Shown one piece after another: positions 22,740 through 34,768 of a stretch of 64,000 bases of DNA. The stretch spans positions 1,612,001 to 1,676,000 of the forward strand of contig NC_057764.1 of NCBI RefSeq assembly GCF_010389155.1, given 5' to 3'. The position numbers and the translations under genes were made by a program. This DNA is from Erigeron canadensis. Taxonomy: Eukaryota; Streptophyta; Magnoliopsida; Asterales; Asteraceae. The notes below the pieces were generated by a model that saw only the letters and a program-made list of their open reading frames with translations, did no database searches and had not been told where the DNA came from. How positions within the stretch are numbered: the stretch's first letter is position 1; the number at the start of each line of letters is the position of its first letter.

Positions 22740-24350
22740 GTGTTTTAGAGTAGGATATGTGGCACAATTGTAAGCTGGCCAAGCCGCCAAGGTAGCCCTT
22801 TACTCAAAAAGATTAATATTATCCGTGGACTAGATCCGGTGATATTATAGCTACTTGTCTTTATAAGATCTTTGAAACCCTAGCTTACTCACATTCGACA
22901 GTTGCCTGAATTGTGTAATGTCTTGCTTACAAAGTTTGGGCAAACTCCGTGATAGGCTTAACATACGGTCTTACCTACATTTCGCCCAAAATAATTACAA
23001 CTGGCGCAGAAGTTTTAATATAATGACCTTCGCAGCTCCATATACTAAACTGGGGCTTGATGACGTATCCTCTTGCCTACTCAGATACGCAGCTTCTTCA
23101 TATCACAAGATAAGGATGAAAGATATTTGCCTATATCTATTCCTAAAATAGAGGATCTCTGCCAGCAATGCCTGGGATTTGAGTATATCCAAAGACTTCC
23201 TCTCCAAGCCATATTAACACTAAAAAAGGGAGGAGAAGGAGAATGAACGAACAAGTCAACCAATGATCAATTACACACATAATACACACCACAAACAATT
23301 CCGAGGTGTACAAGAGGCAAAGTCTTACCAGAAGGGGATCGCCAACGAATTACCTTAATCCCTAAAGAACCACCTCGACGAAGCCCTCAGCGGAGTCACA
23401 ATACCAACCGTTGTTTGATGTACAAACACAAACCTTACTATTATGGTACATACTTTCTCATTTTATGCAACCTGTGATATAATGATATTTATAAGATAGT
23501 ATAAATATCTTTATAATATAAAAAAAATGCGATATGATGACATTAGTATTTATAGAAATAGTTTATTTGGAATCTTCAATGTTCACTCACGGATTATATT
23601 CCTTTAATTTAATTAATCGAAAATTTACTCTGCGCGCTGCGGTTATCCGATTTTCTTTTTAATGGCAATATTACAACAAAACCATATGTTTACTTAAATA
23701 GATAGTAATAAGACAAAATGTGTCAAAAAAAAAAAAAAATTCAAAGTCTAACGAAAAAAATTGAACAAAAAGATTTTAATTAAAATTGGTAAAAATCAAA
23801 ATATTACCAAAAACAAAAAAATATTTGTGAAACAAAATGTTACAAAAAAAAAACAATAGCTGGAAAACAAAAACAATCATAGGTTTAATAAAAACAAAAA
23901 CATATAAAGCAAAGCGAAGGAAAGGGACATTCGGGAAGCGACTAGTCGCTTCTGGCGAAACTTCTAGATGCTTAAAAACAAACTAGAAATATAAAAATTA
24001 AAGAAAGAACAAACTTCAAAATATAAATAGATTGTAAAAAAAAGAAAAAAAGTTTGAGACAGAATTTTTAAAGCATTGAAAATAGATGGGGTAAAAAGAC
24101 ATTTTTAAAATCCCTAACTAAAAAGACACAAAATAACAATACAGCAGGGGAGTAAAATATAAATATCAAAATCTCCTCAAATAATAAAACAAAGAAAATA
24201 CAAATAAATAAAATTGGAGTTGGAGAGGAGACTTTGAACCTTAGTCCACTCAATTAATAAGCAGCACCCAAACCATCCCAACAAAAGACTATTATTGTCT
24301 TTATTGCACAAACTAAATACGTAAATATATATCCAAATCGAGGTTTTTTA
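22740..24350. other. No gene recognised; A-rich in the second half
   Basis: Short ORFs around 22918-23263 show no known domain. 23700-24240 is unusually A-rich with many AAAAACAAA words. A small palindrome, GAAGCGACTAGTCGCTTC, lies at 23936. Confidence 0.4.
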
Positions 24351-24351
24351 G

Positions 24352-24629
24352 GGGGTGTTTGGCCTAGCTTGTTTATTGGGGCTTATTGCCTTTTTAGTTT
24401 ATATTTCACAAGATAAGCCATTTGGGTGTTTGGCCTAGCTTATTGAACATAAGCATTTGAGCGTATATAAGCTAGTTTTGATAAGCTTCTTTTCTAACAC
24501 AAGCCATTGAAATAGGTGATAAACTACGTAAGTTAATCCAAACATTATCAAAAGAGCTTGTAAGCTTATAAAATATAAACATAAACAACTTGTAAAATAA
24601 AAGCATAAGGAAGCTAGGCTAAACACCCC
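24352..24629. mobile_element. 278-bp MITE, GGGGTGTTTGGCCTAGCTT termini
   Basis: Left GGGGTGTTTGGCCTAGCTT and right AAGCTAGGCTAAACACCCC are near-perfect inverted repeats. The terminal word recurs inside at 24424-24442. Flanks GGTTTTTTA and GGTTTTAAA could be a diverged 8-9 bp duplication (hAT-like). Confidence 0.75.
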
Positions 24630-25811
24630 GGTTTTAAACTAGTATTCACTTCCATTTACTCTTATTAGAAGTATATAATTTTACTCCCGGTTTTGTATAT
24701 TAAGAAAAATACACTTGGGGCAGTTTCAACTCGTCTGACTAACCTTTTAAATGGGTTAACGTTAGCCCATTTAATATAGGCTATGCTCTTGGAGCAAAGA
24801 CCAATTAGTATTAATGGGTGTAATTTAGATTAGATTTTGCTATAGAAATGGTTCAACTGCATATATTGGCTTGGGCTAATGAAATTTCATATTTGTGATA
24901 GACCGATAACATCATGATCATATCATCTATGACCAAACTAAATTCCATCAATCCAGTAATATAAGTAGCATTATTAGTTTCGACACGTTAGGCTCATTTA
25001 AGAGATATGCCCTTGGCTCATACAAATTCACATGGTTTTTATATGAATCTACAGAAACTGATCGATCTATAGATGAGCTACTCATGAACAACGGACTTAA
25101 GGAAGCCGACTCTCATTTTTTGGACCAACCTATGACCAAACAATAAGGAAGGAATATGTCTATCAAGTGCTTTTCGTAACATTCTAACAACTCTTTAGTT
25201 TGCTATTTTGAAGGAAAACATGACACGACATAACTAACAACTTATGGTTAAGTTAAAGAAACAGAATTAGGTGATAGAATGATTGATCTTTTATAAATTC
25301 TTTCCATAATGGAAATTGAAAAGTAGGGATGATGTTGGCGATGATATGATATGGGAAAAGAACACAAAGTTATATTATGTGTGTGTGTGTTTGGAACATA
25401 TCGAATTTCTATGAGATTTGGTGTCTTACAATTTGGGAAATGGGTTGGTACCACTTCACACCATGTGCATCCTAAGGTCTTTCTCCTCTTGTGTGCAATG
25501 TCTATTTCTCTATCTTTATAAAAGGTGATTTTATTCCTTTTCATCTAAAAATAGGAAGAAACTAGACTTATCGAAATCTCATTTAGTAATTAACGAAATC
25601 TTAATATGGAAATGTAAGATAATTGGGCCACAAACACTGCCATTAAAACTGACATAACAAAACAGCACGATGATTACGAAATCCGTACATCGTAAAACAT
25701 ATTTATATTTCTATAATGTTTTACATGTGAATAAAAAAACACGTGATTCAATACATAGCTTAAGAGTTCTCATTTTTTTTACAAAAAATGATTTCTTAAA
25801 ATAAGAGTCCT
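24630..25811. other. No gene recognised
   Basis: Unassigned; contains (TG)n near 25378. Confidence 0.4.
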
Positions 25812-25816
25812 ATATA

Positions 25817-26286
25817 TGTTGGAACCACGTTAGTGTGACCGTCACTGATCGTTTATCATTCCTGATATGATAATTGACGATAATGAAATCCTTATGTCTA
25901 AGTAAATATATGATGGACGTATTTACTCTTAGAGACGTAGTATAGGGTTTCCCATTAGGTGATTGTAACTAAGAGGACTAATGGTACACACATTAAACAC
26001 CAAAATGGTTGAATGCGTAATTACTAAAGGGTTGAATGTGTAATCACTCTCATTATAAGTAGAGGGTAAGTAACCCTAAATCTAGGTTAATCCCTCACTA
26101 AATTCGTGTGTTTTCTCTTCTCCAATTCATGCATCAAGCCACAGCCGAATTACTCATCCCATTATTAATCAATCACCTTGTTTTGGGAACCCGAAATCAA
26201 TGGCAAACATGTTTAATGCCTTTACAGGTTCCACAGGATTATCTGGTGAGTATTTTCCCTTGAATCAAACCATGTTTATTCAAACA
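25817..26286 (+). repeat. 5' LTR of Copia B
   Basis: Starts TGTTGGAACCACG and ends TTTATTCAAACA, mirrored by TTTATTCCAACA in the 3' LTR. TATA-like CATTATAAGTAGAGGG occurs at ~26052. It is followed directly by Tat sequence, not a PBS. Confidence 0.9.
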
Positions 26287-26936
26287 TATAAAATAACTGT
26301 GGGATATGCGACTAGCATGAATGGTGACCTTCGTATTTGGTGCACCAGAGGATTCTCCAAAACAACCCCCTCATAATCATCATCAACAAGAAATAAGCCC
26401 GAATTTAACCTACTCCTATCACACACACTCCTGAAGACTCGATGACCATATTCCTCACTAAAAAACAAAAAACCCGGTCGCCAATCCAACATATCAGAGT
26501 TACCTATGCCAAAAAACATCCTACCAGACCTCTCCTCCACCATTGCCTAACCATCACGATTAACCCATCTGAAAAAATACCTGAAAGTACGTACCCCAGG
26601 CTCCACCTCATATGCACGACAAATAGCAACAAAAGACATTATCCTGGTAATAGCTAAGGGGTGAACATCAGGAAGATATAGATCAAAACGATCAAGGATA
26701 CCTAATAACCATGGAGACAGGGGAAACCTGAGATTGCCACCGGAAAAAGGAGCAGTATACATACCTATGAATCCGGAAGGAGCAGCCAAAATGGATTCAT
26801 TCCGGCCTGGAATCATAATCTCAGGATCACCGGACCGACAATAGCAGCGGCGAAACCATGCAACATCGCTCTCTGTCATCTCTGAATACGTAATGGAGAT
26901 TGCCCTAAAGTGACGGGGATCCATTGATGATAACAA
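26287..26936 (-). pseudogene. Partial first-exon copy of the Tat antisense ORF
   Basis: Minus strand from MLSSMDPRHFRAISITYSEM (26936), nearly identical to the copy starting at 32346. Mid-way TGG has become TAG (26544-26546), while the arginine codon that is TGA in the other copy is intact here. It is cut at 26287, where Copia LTR sequence begins, so no later exons exist. The family is described under 30518-32346. Confidence 0.8.
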
Positions 26937-27347
26937 TACCTCTTTTTGAAGATGATAGTATGAGAGGAGTTGAAAGGAAGATCAAGAAAACGATGAGAGA
27001 TAAAAGAAGAAAAAATCAGACCCGTCAGAAAATGTAAAAGGATGTGACGGATGGTTTGAAAAATTGGCGCATATTTAACCCTAACCGTCGATTCAAGCCT
27101 CCCTCGAGATACTCGCCTTCGTATTAAACCATCGAAGGGACAAATACGCGATAGCGTAAAAAGACATATTTGCCCTTAGAAGATGGCTCCAGAAGAATAA
27201 CAGCATCGCCAGCAGACTCAGAAGAGTTTATCGAAGCGCCAGATTGGAGTTGTAAATCCAATCGAAGATAGTTGGATGATTTTATTTTTTGGTTTTTGAG
27301 TCTAACGCGATATTTTACAGATAAAACCTCCCATTAGACTGGGGGCT

Positions 27348-27934
27348 TGATGATATACCCATACGGAGCTCTAGCTCCGTACCCAAAGCAGAAGCAGAAT
27401 ACGAAACCACCTTCGTACAGGTAAACCCATAACAGAACTTAACCTCTGTTCAACAAAATTACCCCGGAGCTCTAAAGGTAACAATCACCTAGCTCCGAAG
27501 GGGGATATACTAAAGATCGGATATAATTAAACATGTATCAAAGATCCGATATACTCGGACATAATTAGGTAACAAGATTACCACAAATCTCCTCAAGAAG
27601 AAAATAAGATATTCACAAAGGCAAAAGAGATTTACCCTAATTATCTTACCCTCCTCTTCAAGAAATCGACCCTCTATATAAATAAAGGAGGAAGTCTCAC
27701 GGCAGGGGATAATTTATCGACAATAGACGAAACCCTCATACAAGTTTATTCAACCTCTGAATAAACTCTAAATAAAACCCTTATACCCTAAGTCGAACGA
27801 ATCGACTTAGACACAATAAAATCATCCGGCATAAAGCGATCTCCGACCCTCTGACCGTAAGGGAATCGCCGATCAACACCCATAACCCAACTCACACCTC
27901 CAGTTGAGCCATAGTGCGATTATTTGATCAAACA
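27348..27934 (+). repeat. Tat LTR (full, 587 bp)
   Basis: Begins TGATGATATACC right after the polypurine tract and ends GATCAAACA before the PBS region. TATATAAATAAAGG at 27674 is a likely TATA box. It carries the near-palindrome ACGGAGCTCTAGCTCCGT (27363-27380) and further GGAGCT/AGCTCC words. Confidence 0.88.
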
Positions 27935-28002
27935 AATTGGCGCCATCCGTGGGACTTTTTGTCCTCAAAACCGAACCTAGCCACGATCAAAATAAAATTA
28001 TT

Positions 28003-29811
28003 ATGTCGAACCCAGATTCCCTGTCGACAAGACACGGGTGGGAGATCGCTCACGACGAAGACGGTGATCAGGATTTCACCGCTGAGATTGCAAGTCCCCC
28101 TGGCATCCAGGAGTACGACGATCTCACGCTTTCTACCAATCAGACACCAGACCGCTTGATACGCTTGGAGGCGGTGACAGAGGAAGTAACCAACACCTGT
28201 TCCCGAGGAGAAAAGGACGTTGGCAAAAGGAACATGGTCTCAGGAGTGGGAGAAGGCGCTGCAAAAACTCCTGATTCTACAGATCAGGACAGTCCTCCAG
28301 CTCGGGCACGGGAACCTTCAAAAGAAAACAAGGCCCGAGACCCGACTCAAAGGACCAACTCAGCAAAGGCAGGGGAAAAGACCAAGTCTCAAGACAGATA
28401 CGGAGCTAGACCATTAGAGCTCCGTACCATAGGTAGCTCCAAAGCAGCAAAAGGAACGAGAGTAGTTTACCCGACCTACCCCGCCTATACGCCACACCAA
28501 GGGACCCCAGCGGGCGCTATGACCATCACTGTGACACAGTCGTATCAACCGACATTCCTGTCGTACTATCATGGGGAGTGCTTCTACCCGAATGGGACAG
28601 TACAACCCAGCTCGCGGGAATGCTACCTTTTGTTGGAGGTTGCCCGGTGCACATAAAGGGATCATGGTACTAACCATACGTGTTTGCGGCACCACATCAT
28701 CCCCAGGTAGACCTCCCGGTTGAAACTAAGAAGGGCAAAGCCACCTCGGCGAAATTAGGGCCTAAGTACAAAGGGTCGTGTGTACAGTTTGTGAAAAAGC
28801 TACGCCAGCATCTGCCGCCAGTAAGATTGTTGGATGCCCACGAGCTTCCCTGGTATGATGGCACTTCCGAAGTCGATATCTTCCTCCAGAAAATTAATGA
28901 TATAGCCCAGCTCGAAGGATGGAGTGGCGTAGAAGTTTGCCATGTTATACTTTACCTCCTATATGGAAAAGTTAGGGAGTGGCTGGAAAAGCTACCGGAG
29001 GAAAGTATGCACGACGCCGAAAGCTTCAAAACAAAGCAGATGGAAGAATTTGGTTCCCACCTTCGGGCACACGAAATACAACAGGAGGAGGATGAAGAGA
29101 TAGAAGATTTCCTGCGACGGTACGGAGATAAGACACAAAACCTGGTGCATCTATCCGAGCAGGGGAGGATATCTGAGGCCATACACGGGCTCCGGTCGAA
29201 AGGACTGATACGACACCTGTGCCTCAGCAAACCAGCCAGTTATTCAGATTTGGTCAGCAAATGTCATGACTGGAAAAACGCAGAAGATATAGCAGAAAAG
29301 GCTGTGGCTAAATGGAAAGCCACTGCGAAGAAGAGCGTAAAGAAGATAGAGATTGACGAGGGCGCACAGGTGGAGGAACCATCCCCCATTTACAAAATTA
29401 ATGGCTAAAAAGAACGATCGGTAATCTCCGTAAAACTCCATCGGAAATCCTATCCACAGAGGAAATAGCAAAGATGTTCGTAAGACCGGTACCATTATCA
29501 GGGAAAGGAATGAGAAATCTTGACAAATTCTGTTGCTTCCATAACGGATATGGTCACAGCACAGATTATTGTAGAGAGCTATTAAGAAAGATAGAATCCG
29601 CGGCTAGAGAAAACAAGTTGTCGCATCTGGCCAAAAGAACTAGGCCGAGCTTCGACAAGCCAGAACCAGATGAACACCGGAAAAGGATACAGTCAAGTAC
29701 ATTGATCAAAGAAGGGCCAAATCACTACCGCTTCGGTGATCTGGATGGATAGGGCTCGGTAAACTTCGGTACACAAGTGGATACGGGAAGTGGACGCGAC
29801 ATAATCTATTA
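28003..29811 (+). pseudogene. Tat gag with protease remnant, frameshifted
   Basis: Starts MSNPDSLSTRHGWEIAHDED (28003), a low-complexity gag N-terminus, in one frame to 28656. It continues in a second frame at 28680-29408 with the Retrotrans_gag capsid core (LPWYDGTSEVDIFLQKIN, KVREWLEKLP, FLRRYGDKTQNLVHLSEQGR). A third frame, 29474-29752, holds CCFHNGYGHSTDYC, the Tat-type knuckle-like motif. A last trace, VDTGSGRDIIY (29776-29808), is the aspartic protease active site. Two frame changes and stops disable it. Nothing of RT or integrase follows. Confidence 0.85.
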
Positions 29812-30517
29812 GGCAGGGAAGGGTTGAGGAAGTTCGAGATGATAGTGTCCACAATACACGGATGCGTGCAATATAAATCTTGAGGAGGGATGCAGACGAT
29901 AATTTCCCCATCAATTGCAAAGGGTGAAACCTCCGTCCCCCTGCATAAACACAACCGAAGAGTTATCCAGAAAGGCCCAAGGGGACGAATGGGGCCCGCC
30001 ACAGATGAAGGATCCTTCGAGGCGGAAAGCACAGAAAGCTCCGGAGAATCGGAGGACGAAGACAACGTCAAGCAAAAGACTTCGAAAGGCATTAAGACCG
30101 GTTGGAGCACGATCTCCTCTCGGGGTAAGCCAAATTAAACGAAACAAAAAGGCCAGCATAAAAGTAGCAGCTAGGAAAAATACAAATTCCTTTTTGTAAA
30201 AATCCTCCTGCCATGTACTTACAAGCTCCCAAATAAATAAAAACGATCGTAATATTATTCTAAATGCGCATAAAATTTTAAATCTTTGAATTGTTAAGGG
30301 GACGCCCATAAGACTTTTCAAAACAATCATGAGGTAATAACCCATAAGGCTAATACATAAGTTACTCTTTCCTTATGATCGAGATACATTAGCATCAGTT
30401 TGTTAGACATTCCTTTAAAAGGAATGCAAGAATGAGAGACATCATTCTCTCATCAGAAAAAAACAAGACGCAACAACAGGAGAAAAAGAAGTCATTCAAA
30501 CAATTAAAAAACATTGT
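29812..30517. other. Tat remnant between gag and antisense ORF
   Basis: Low-similarity internal Tat sequence; pol should be here but is deleted. Small inverted repeats CATTCCTTT/AAAGGAATG and GAGAGA...TCTCTC lie near 30405-30455, between the two convergent reading directions. Confidence 0.45.
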
Positions 30518-32346
30518 TTACATTCCTCGCGGCCTAATACTATACAAATCAGGAATAGAAGCATTAGGATTAGAGGCTATTTGCTGAATATAAGGATAAG
30601 TAATATTCCTTAGTGCCTCCTCCGCTTCATCAATCCTACTAGGCCTACTAAGGAAGTTCTCACTATTTCCCCTCAGAGTAAGAACTCGTTGAATCTCCAG
30701 ACGCAAAGCAAACAGAGCACGAGCGTCAACCCGGTTGGCTTTCATCAAGGCTTTCATCAAACTCAGGGCTTCTCATCAGCATACGGAACACATGCGGTAT
30801 AACACCAGAGATGATCTGTCGGTTAGCATTCCTAGCATCATCGAGCTCTGTCTCTAGGTGTTCAATTAAGTCAGAAGAGCCCAAAGAAACAAGAGAGGCA
30901 ATATGCTGATGAGCAGCGTCCAGAATTTGGGTAGCCAGGGACAACGCCTCCTGGGAATCAGCTAACTCCCTTTGCAAGGACTCAATTGCCAAGGTAGAAG
31001 AAGCAGCTCTAAGAGAAGCCAATTCTGATCTATGTCTCTCTAAGCTCTCCTCAAGATGGCGCATCCTTGCTGCAGTTGTTGAAGTTATCACCCCGGAGGC
31101 AAAGGAAGCTTGGTCAGAAAGTTCAACAAGTCTCTGAGCGGGCATGGTATCCAACATCACCCTCAGGTGACCAGGGACCATCATGTTCAAACTCTGTCGA
31201 CAAAATTGTGGATCAGGTAGAGCCTCAAAGACAGAAGTCCCTACATGAAAGTATATCCAGAAAAGTAAGAACAATCGAAGCCTTAATATGAAAACACATA
31301 CAAGGGCTACCAAAAAGCCACAAGAAGGCTAACCAATTGCAGGAGCACCGGTAGATGAACCACCAACACGAGGACCCTCTTCAATACGAGAAGGCTAACC
31401 AGCCGTGGAAGGACCCTCTTCAATACGAGGCCTATTCGGAGGAGGAACCCCGACACTAGCAAAAAAGGGCTCTTCCCCATCAAAAGAACCCATGGGCCTC
31501 CTACCAATCACCATCCCCTGAGGATTTATGGTTATAGCCTCCTTAAGTGTCAACTCTGCACACAACGTCATATGGACAATAAGAAACAAATCGAAGAAAG
31601 TCAAGATAAAAAAAGACATAATTTGTACCTTCACAACACCAGATGAGCACAGGAATATCAGGAGAGACCTCCCATGATAAAGTAATCCCACACAAATATA
31701 AAATAAATGTGGGATACGCGACTAGCATGAATGGTGACCTTCGTATTTGGTACACCAGAGGATTCTCCAAAACAACCCCCTCATAATCATCATCAACAAG
31801 AAATAAGCCCGAATTTAACCTACTCCTATCACACACACTCCTGAAGAATCAATGAACATATTCCTCACTAAAAAACAAAAAACCCGGTCGCCAATCCAAC
31901 ATATCAGAGTTACCTATACCAAAAAACATCCTACCAGACCCCTCCTCCACCATTGCCCAACCATCACGATTAACCCACCTGAAAAAATACCTGAACGTAC
32001 GTACCCCAGGCTCCACCTCATATGCACGACACATAGAAACAAAAGACATTATCATGGTAATAGCTAAGGGGTGAACATCATGAAGATATAGATCAAAACG
32101 ATCAAGGATACGTAATAACCATGGAGATAGGGGAAACCTAAGATTGCCACCGGAAAAAGGAGCAGTATACATACCTATGAATCCGGAAGGAGCAGCCAAA
32201 ATGGATTCATTCCGGTTTGGAACCCTAATCTCAGGATCACCGGACCGATAATAGCAGCGGCGAAACCATGCAACATCGCTCTTGGTCATCTCTGAATACG
32301 TAATGGAGATTGCCTTAAAGTGACGGGGATCCATTGATGATAACAA
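30518..32346 (-). pseudogene. Tat antisense ORF (PF04195-like), intron-containing
   Basis: Read opposite to gag. Exon 1 starts MLSSMDPRHFKAISITYSEM (32346) and contains RFPLSPWLLRILDRFDLYLHDVHP and GVRTFRYFFRWVN, the signature of the 'putative gypsy-type transposon' family (PF04195). It is interrupted by a TGA at 31849-31851. A donor GGTACAAAT near 31628 and acceptor TTGTGTGCAG near 31557 join it to LTLKEAITINPQGMVIGRRP. Another acceptor (TTTCATGTAG, ~31240) leads to a long coiled coil (MRHLEESLERHRSELASLRA) and, after a frame change, to the end at 30518. Role unknown; antisense extra ORFs are known from Tat-lineage elements. Confidence 0.75.
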
Positions 32347-32756
32347 TACCTCTTTTGGAAGATGATAATAAGAAAGGAGTTGAAAGGAAGATTAAGAAAA
32401 CGATGAGAGATAAAAGAAGAAAAAATCGGAGGCGTCAGAAAATGTAAAAGGATGTGACGGATGGTTTGAAAAATCGGTGCATATTTAACCCTAACCGTCG
32501 ATTCAAGCCTCCTCGAGAAACACGCCTTCGTATTAAACCACTGAAGGGACAGATACGCGGGAGCGTAAAAAGACATATTTGCCCTTATAAGATGGCTCCG
32601 GAAGAATAACAGCATCGCCAGCAGACTCAGAAGAGTTCATCGAAGCGCCAGATTGGAGTTGTAAATCCAATCGAAGGTAGTAGGATGATTTTATTTTTTG
32701 GGTTTTGAGTCTAACGCGATATTTTACAGATAAAACCTCCCATTAGACTGGGGGCT

Positions 32757-33129
32757 TGATGATATACCCATACGGAGCTCTAGCTCCGTACCTAAAGCAG
32801 AAGCAGAATACAAAGGAGGATGAGATTTACCCTAATTCTCTTACCCTGCTCTCTAAGAAATTGACCCTCTATTTAAATAGAGGAGGAAGCCTCACGGCAG
32901 GGGATAATTCATCGACAATAGACGAAACCCTCATACAAGTTTATTCAACCTCTGAATAAACTCTAAACAAAACCCTTAAACCCTAAGTCGAACGAATCGA
33001 CTTAGACACAACAAAATCATCCGGCGTACAGCGGTCTCTGACCCTCTGACCGTAAGGGAATCGCCGATCAACACCCATAACCCAACTCACACCTCCGGAT
33101 GAGCCATAGTGCGATTATTTGATCAAACA
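32757..33129 (+). repeat. Tat LTR with internal deletion (373 bp)
   Basis: Same ends as 27348-27934 but lacking about 210 bp of the middle (junction near 32811). Copia pol resumes immediately after GATCAAACA. Confidence 0.85.
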
Positions 33130-34442
33130 CCTGTGTCTCGTAAAGACTCTTTAAGGATCGTTATGGCACTAGTAGCTCACTTTGATCTTGAGTTACATCA
33201 GATGGATGTCAAAACAGCTTTCTTAAATGGAGACTTGCAAGAAGACGTATACATGTGGAAACCTAAAGGATTCATTCCAAAAGATAAAGAGCACATGGTC
33301 TGCAAGTTAAAGAAATCCATATACGGGTTAAAGCAAATATCACGACAGTGGTACATTAAGTTAGATGAAGTCATTAAAGAACAAGACTTCATAAAGAATC
33401 AAGTGGATCAATGCACCTATCTCAAGATCAGTGGGAGTAACTTCATAATCCTTGTTTTGTATGTAGACGATATTCTACTAGCAAGTAATAACTTGGATAT
33501 GTTGCATGAATCGAACGAATGCTTTCACAGAAATTTGACATGAAAGATCTCGGTGATGCCTCTTATGTTATAGGTATAGAAATACATCGGGATAGGCATA
33601 ATGGTATTTTAGGTCTTTCTCAAAGAGCCTATATTGAGTGGATTTTAGAACACTATAGCATGCAACATTGCGCACCCACTGTAGCTCCAGTAGTTAAAGG
33701 AGACGTATTCGGAACTTTCCAAAGTCCGAGCTCAGAGATTGAAAAGGAACAAATGAGGATGATACCTTACTCATCAGTAGTTGGGAGCATTATGTATGCT
33801 CAGGTCTGTACTCGACCAGATATCGCTTACATTGCTGGTATGCTAGGGCGTTACTTATCTAATCCCGGATTAGCACACTGGAAAGCGGCTAAGAAAGTTT
33901 TACGATATCTGCAAGGGACCAAAGACTACAAACTAACGTATAGAAGAAGTGACAATCTAGAAGTAGTAGGCTGTTCCGATTCCGATTTTTCCAAAAGCAA
34001 AGAAGATAAGAAATCTACTTCTGGGTATATTTTCATGTTAGCTGGCGGACCTATCTCCTGGCGGAGTCATAAACAGAAACTGACTGCAACGTTCACCATG
34101 ATGGCTGAATACATTGCCGTTTATAATGCTACTTGCCATGGGATGTTGATTAGGAATCTGGTCAGTGGGCTTAAAGTCGTCAACTCTATTTCTAGACCAT
34201 TGAATCTTTACTGTGATAACTCAGCTGCCGTAACTTTCTTGAACAGTAACAGTTCAACTGGTGCTGGGGTGTATCTCGATAAAAAGTATCTGTTTGTACG
34301 CAAACGGGTTGAGGAAAATGTTCTTTGTATAGAGTACTTAAGTACAAATGATATGCTAGCGGATCCGATGACCAAAGGTCTTCCCCCTAATGTCTTCGTA
34401 GGAAACGTGTCGAAGATGGCGCTTACTAAAGACTTAATTTAA
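33130..34442 (+). pseudogene. Copia B reverse transcriptase and RNase H
   Basis: Starts inside RT at PVSRKDSLRIVMALVAHFD. HQMDVKTAFLNGDL carries the first catalytic Asp and LVLYVDDILLASNN the YVDD box. A frameshift near 33515 leads to the second frame (MLSQKFDMKDLGDASYVIG), which runs through GYIFMLAGGPISWRS, MMAEYIAVYN and YCDNSAAV (RNase H acidic residues) to MLADPMTKGLPPNVF. The end is close to the 3' LTR, as usual. The usual HIDxKYL motif is replaced by YLDKKYL. The upstream polyprotein was lost to the Tat insertion and deletion. Confidence 0.92.
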
Positions 34443-34768
34443 TTTAATAGCATATTGTACTTATTTGGTCATTAGTTTTATTGTTATGAAATTTTCCTCC
34501 TTATTCAGATTTAGTTTGTCTATTAATTACACTTTGAGTACTCGTATTGGTGTGTCGACATTATTGTAACAACATTTGTCTTAGTCAAATGATCATTGCT
34601 TATTAGTTTTAAATTTGAGTCATAGTTTGACTAATGGGGGTCCTGAGTTGATGTTCTTCTCTACGGCTGTACTTATTGGCTATGATTTCAGTTTAAAGCA
34701 AAATGAGTATTATTCCGGAACTTATTTGAATACTCATGGATAAATGATCACTCGGTCAAGTGGGAGAA

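Larger units (their letters stand above)
26287..33129 (+). mobile_element. Rearranged Tat-lineage Gypsy element nested in Copia B
   Basis: The order is partial 3' internal region (26287-27347), LTR (27348-27934), internal region (27935-32756), LTR (32757-33129). The PBS-side sequence AATTGGCGCCATCCGTGGGA follows the first LTR, and the polypurine tract AGACTGGGGGCT precedes both LTRs, as in Tat elements. Since 3'-internal sequence occurs before both LTRs, this is the remains of two tandem units sharing an LTR. The leftmost LTR and part of the first unit were deleted together with the Copia PBS-to-integrase segment. Gag is present but RT, RNase H and integrase are absent, so it is non-autonomous. 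Confidence 0.82.

Noticed and set aside
22918..23263. Overlapping ORFs as host genes
   Set aside because: No recognisable domain, codon pattern or splice structure.
27914..28159. Alternative frames at the Tat gag start
   Set aside because: The frame from 28003 continues toward the gag core; the others lack family features and include PBS sequence.
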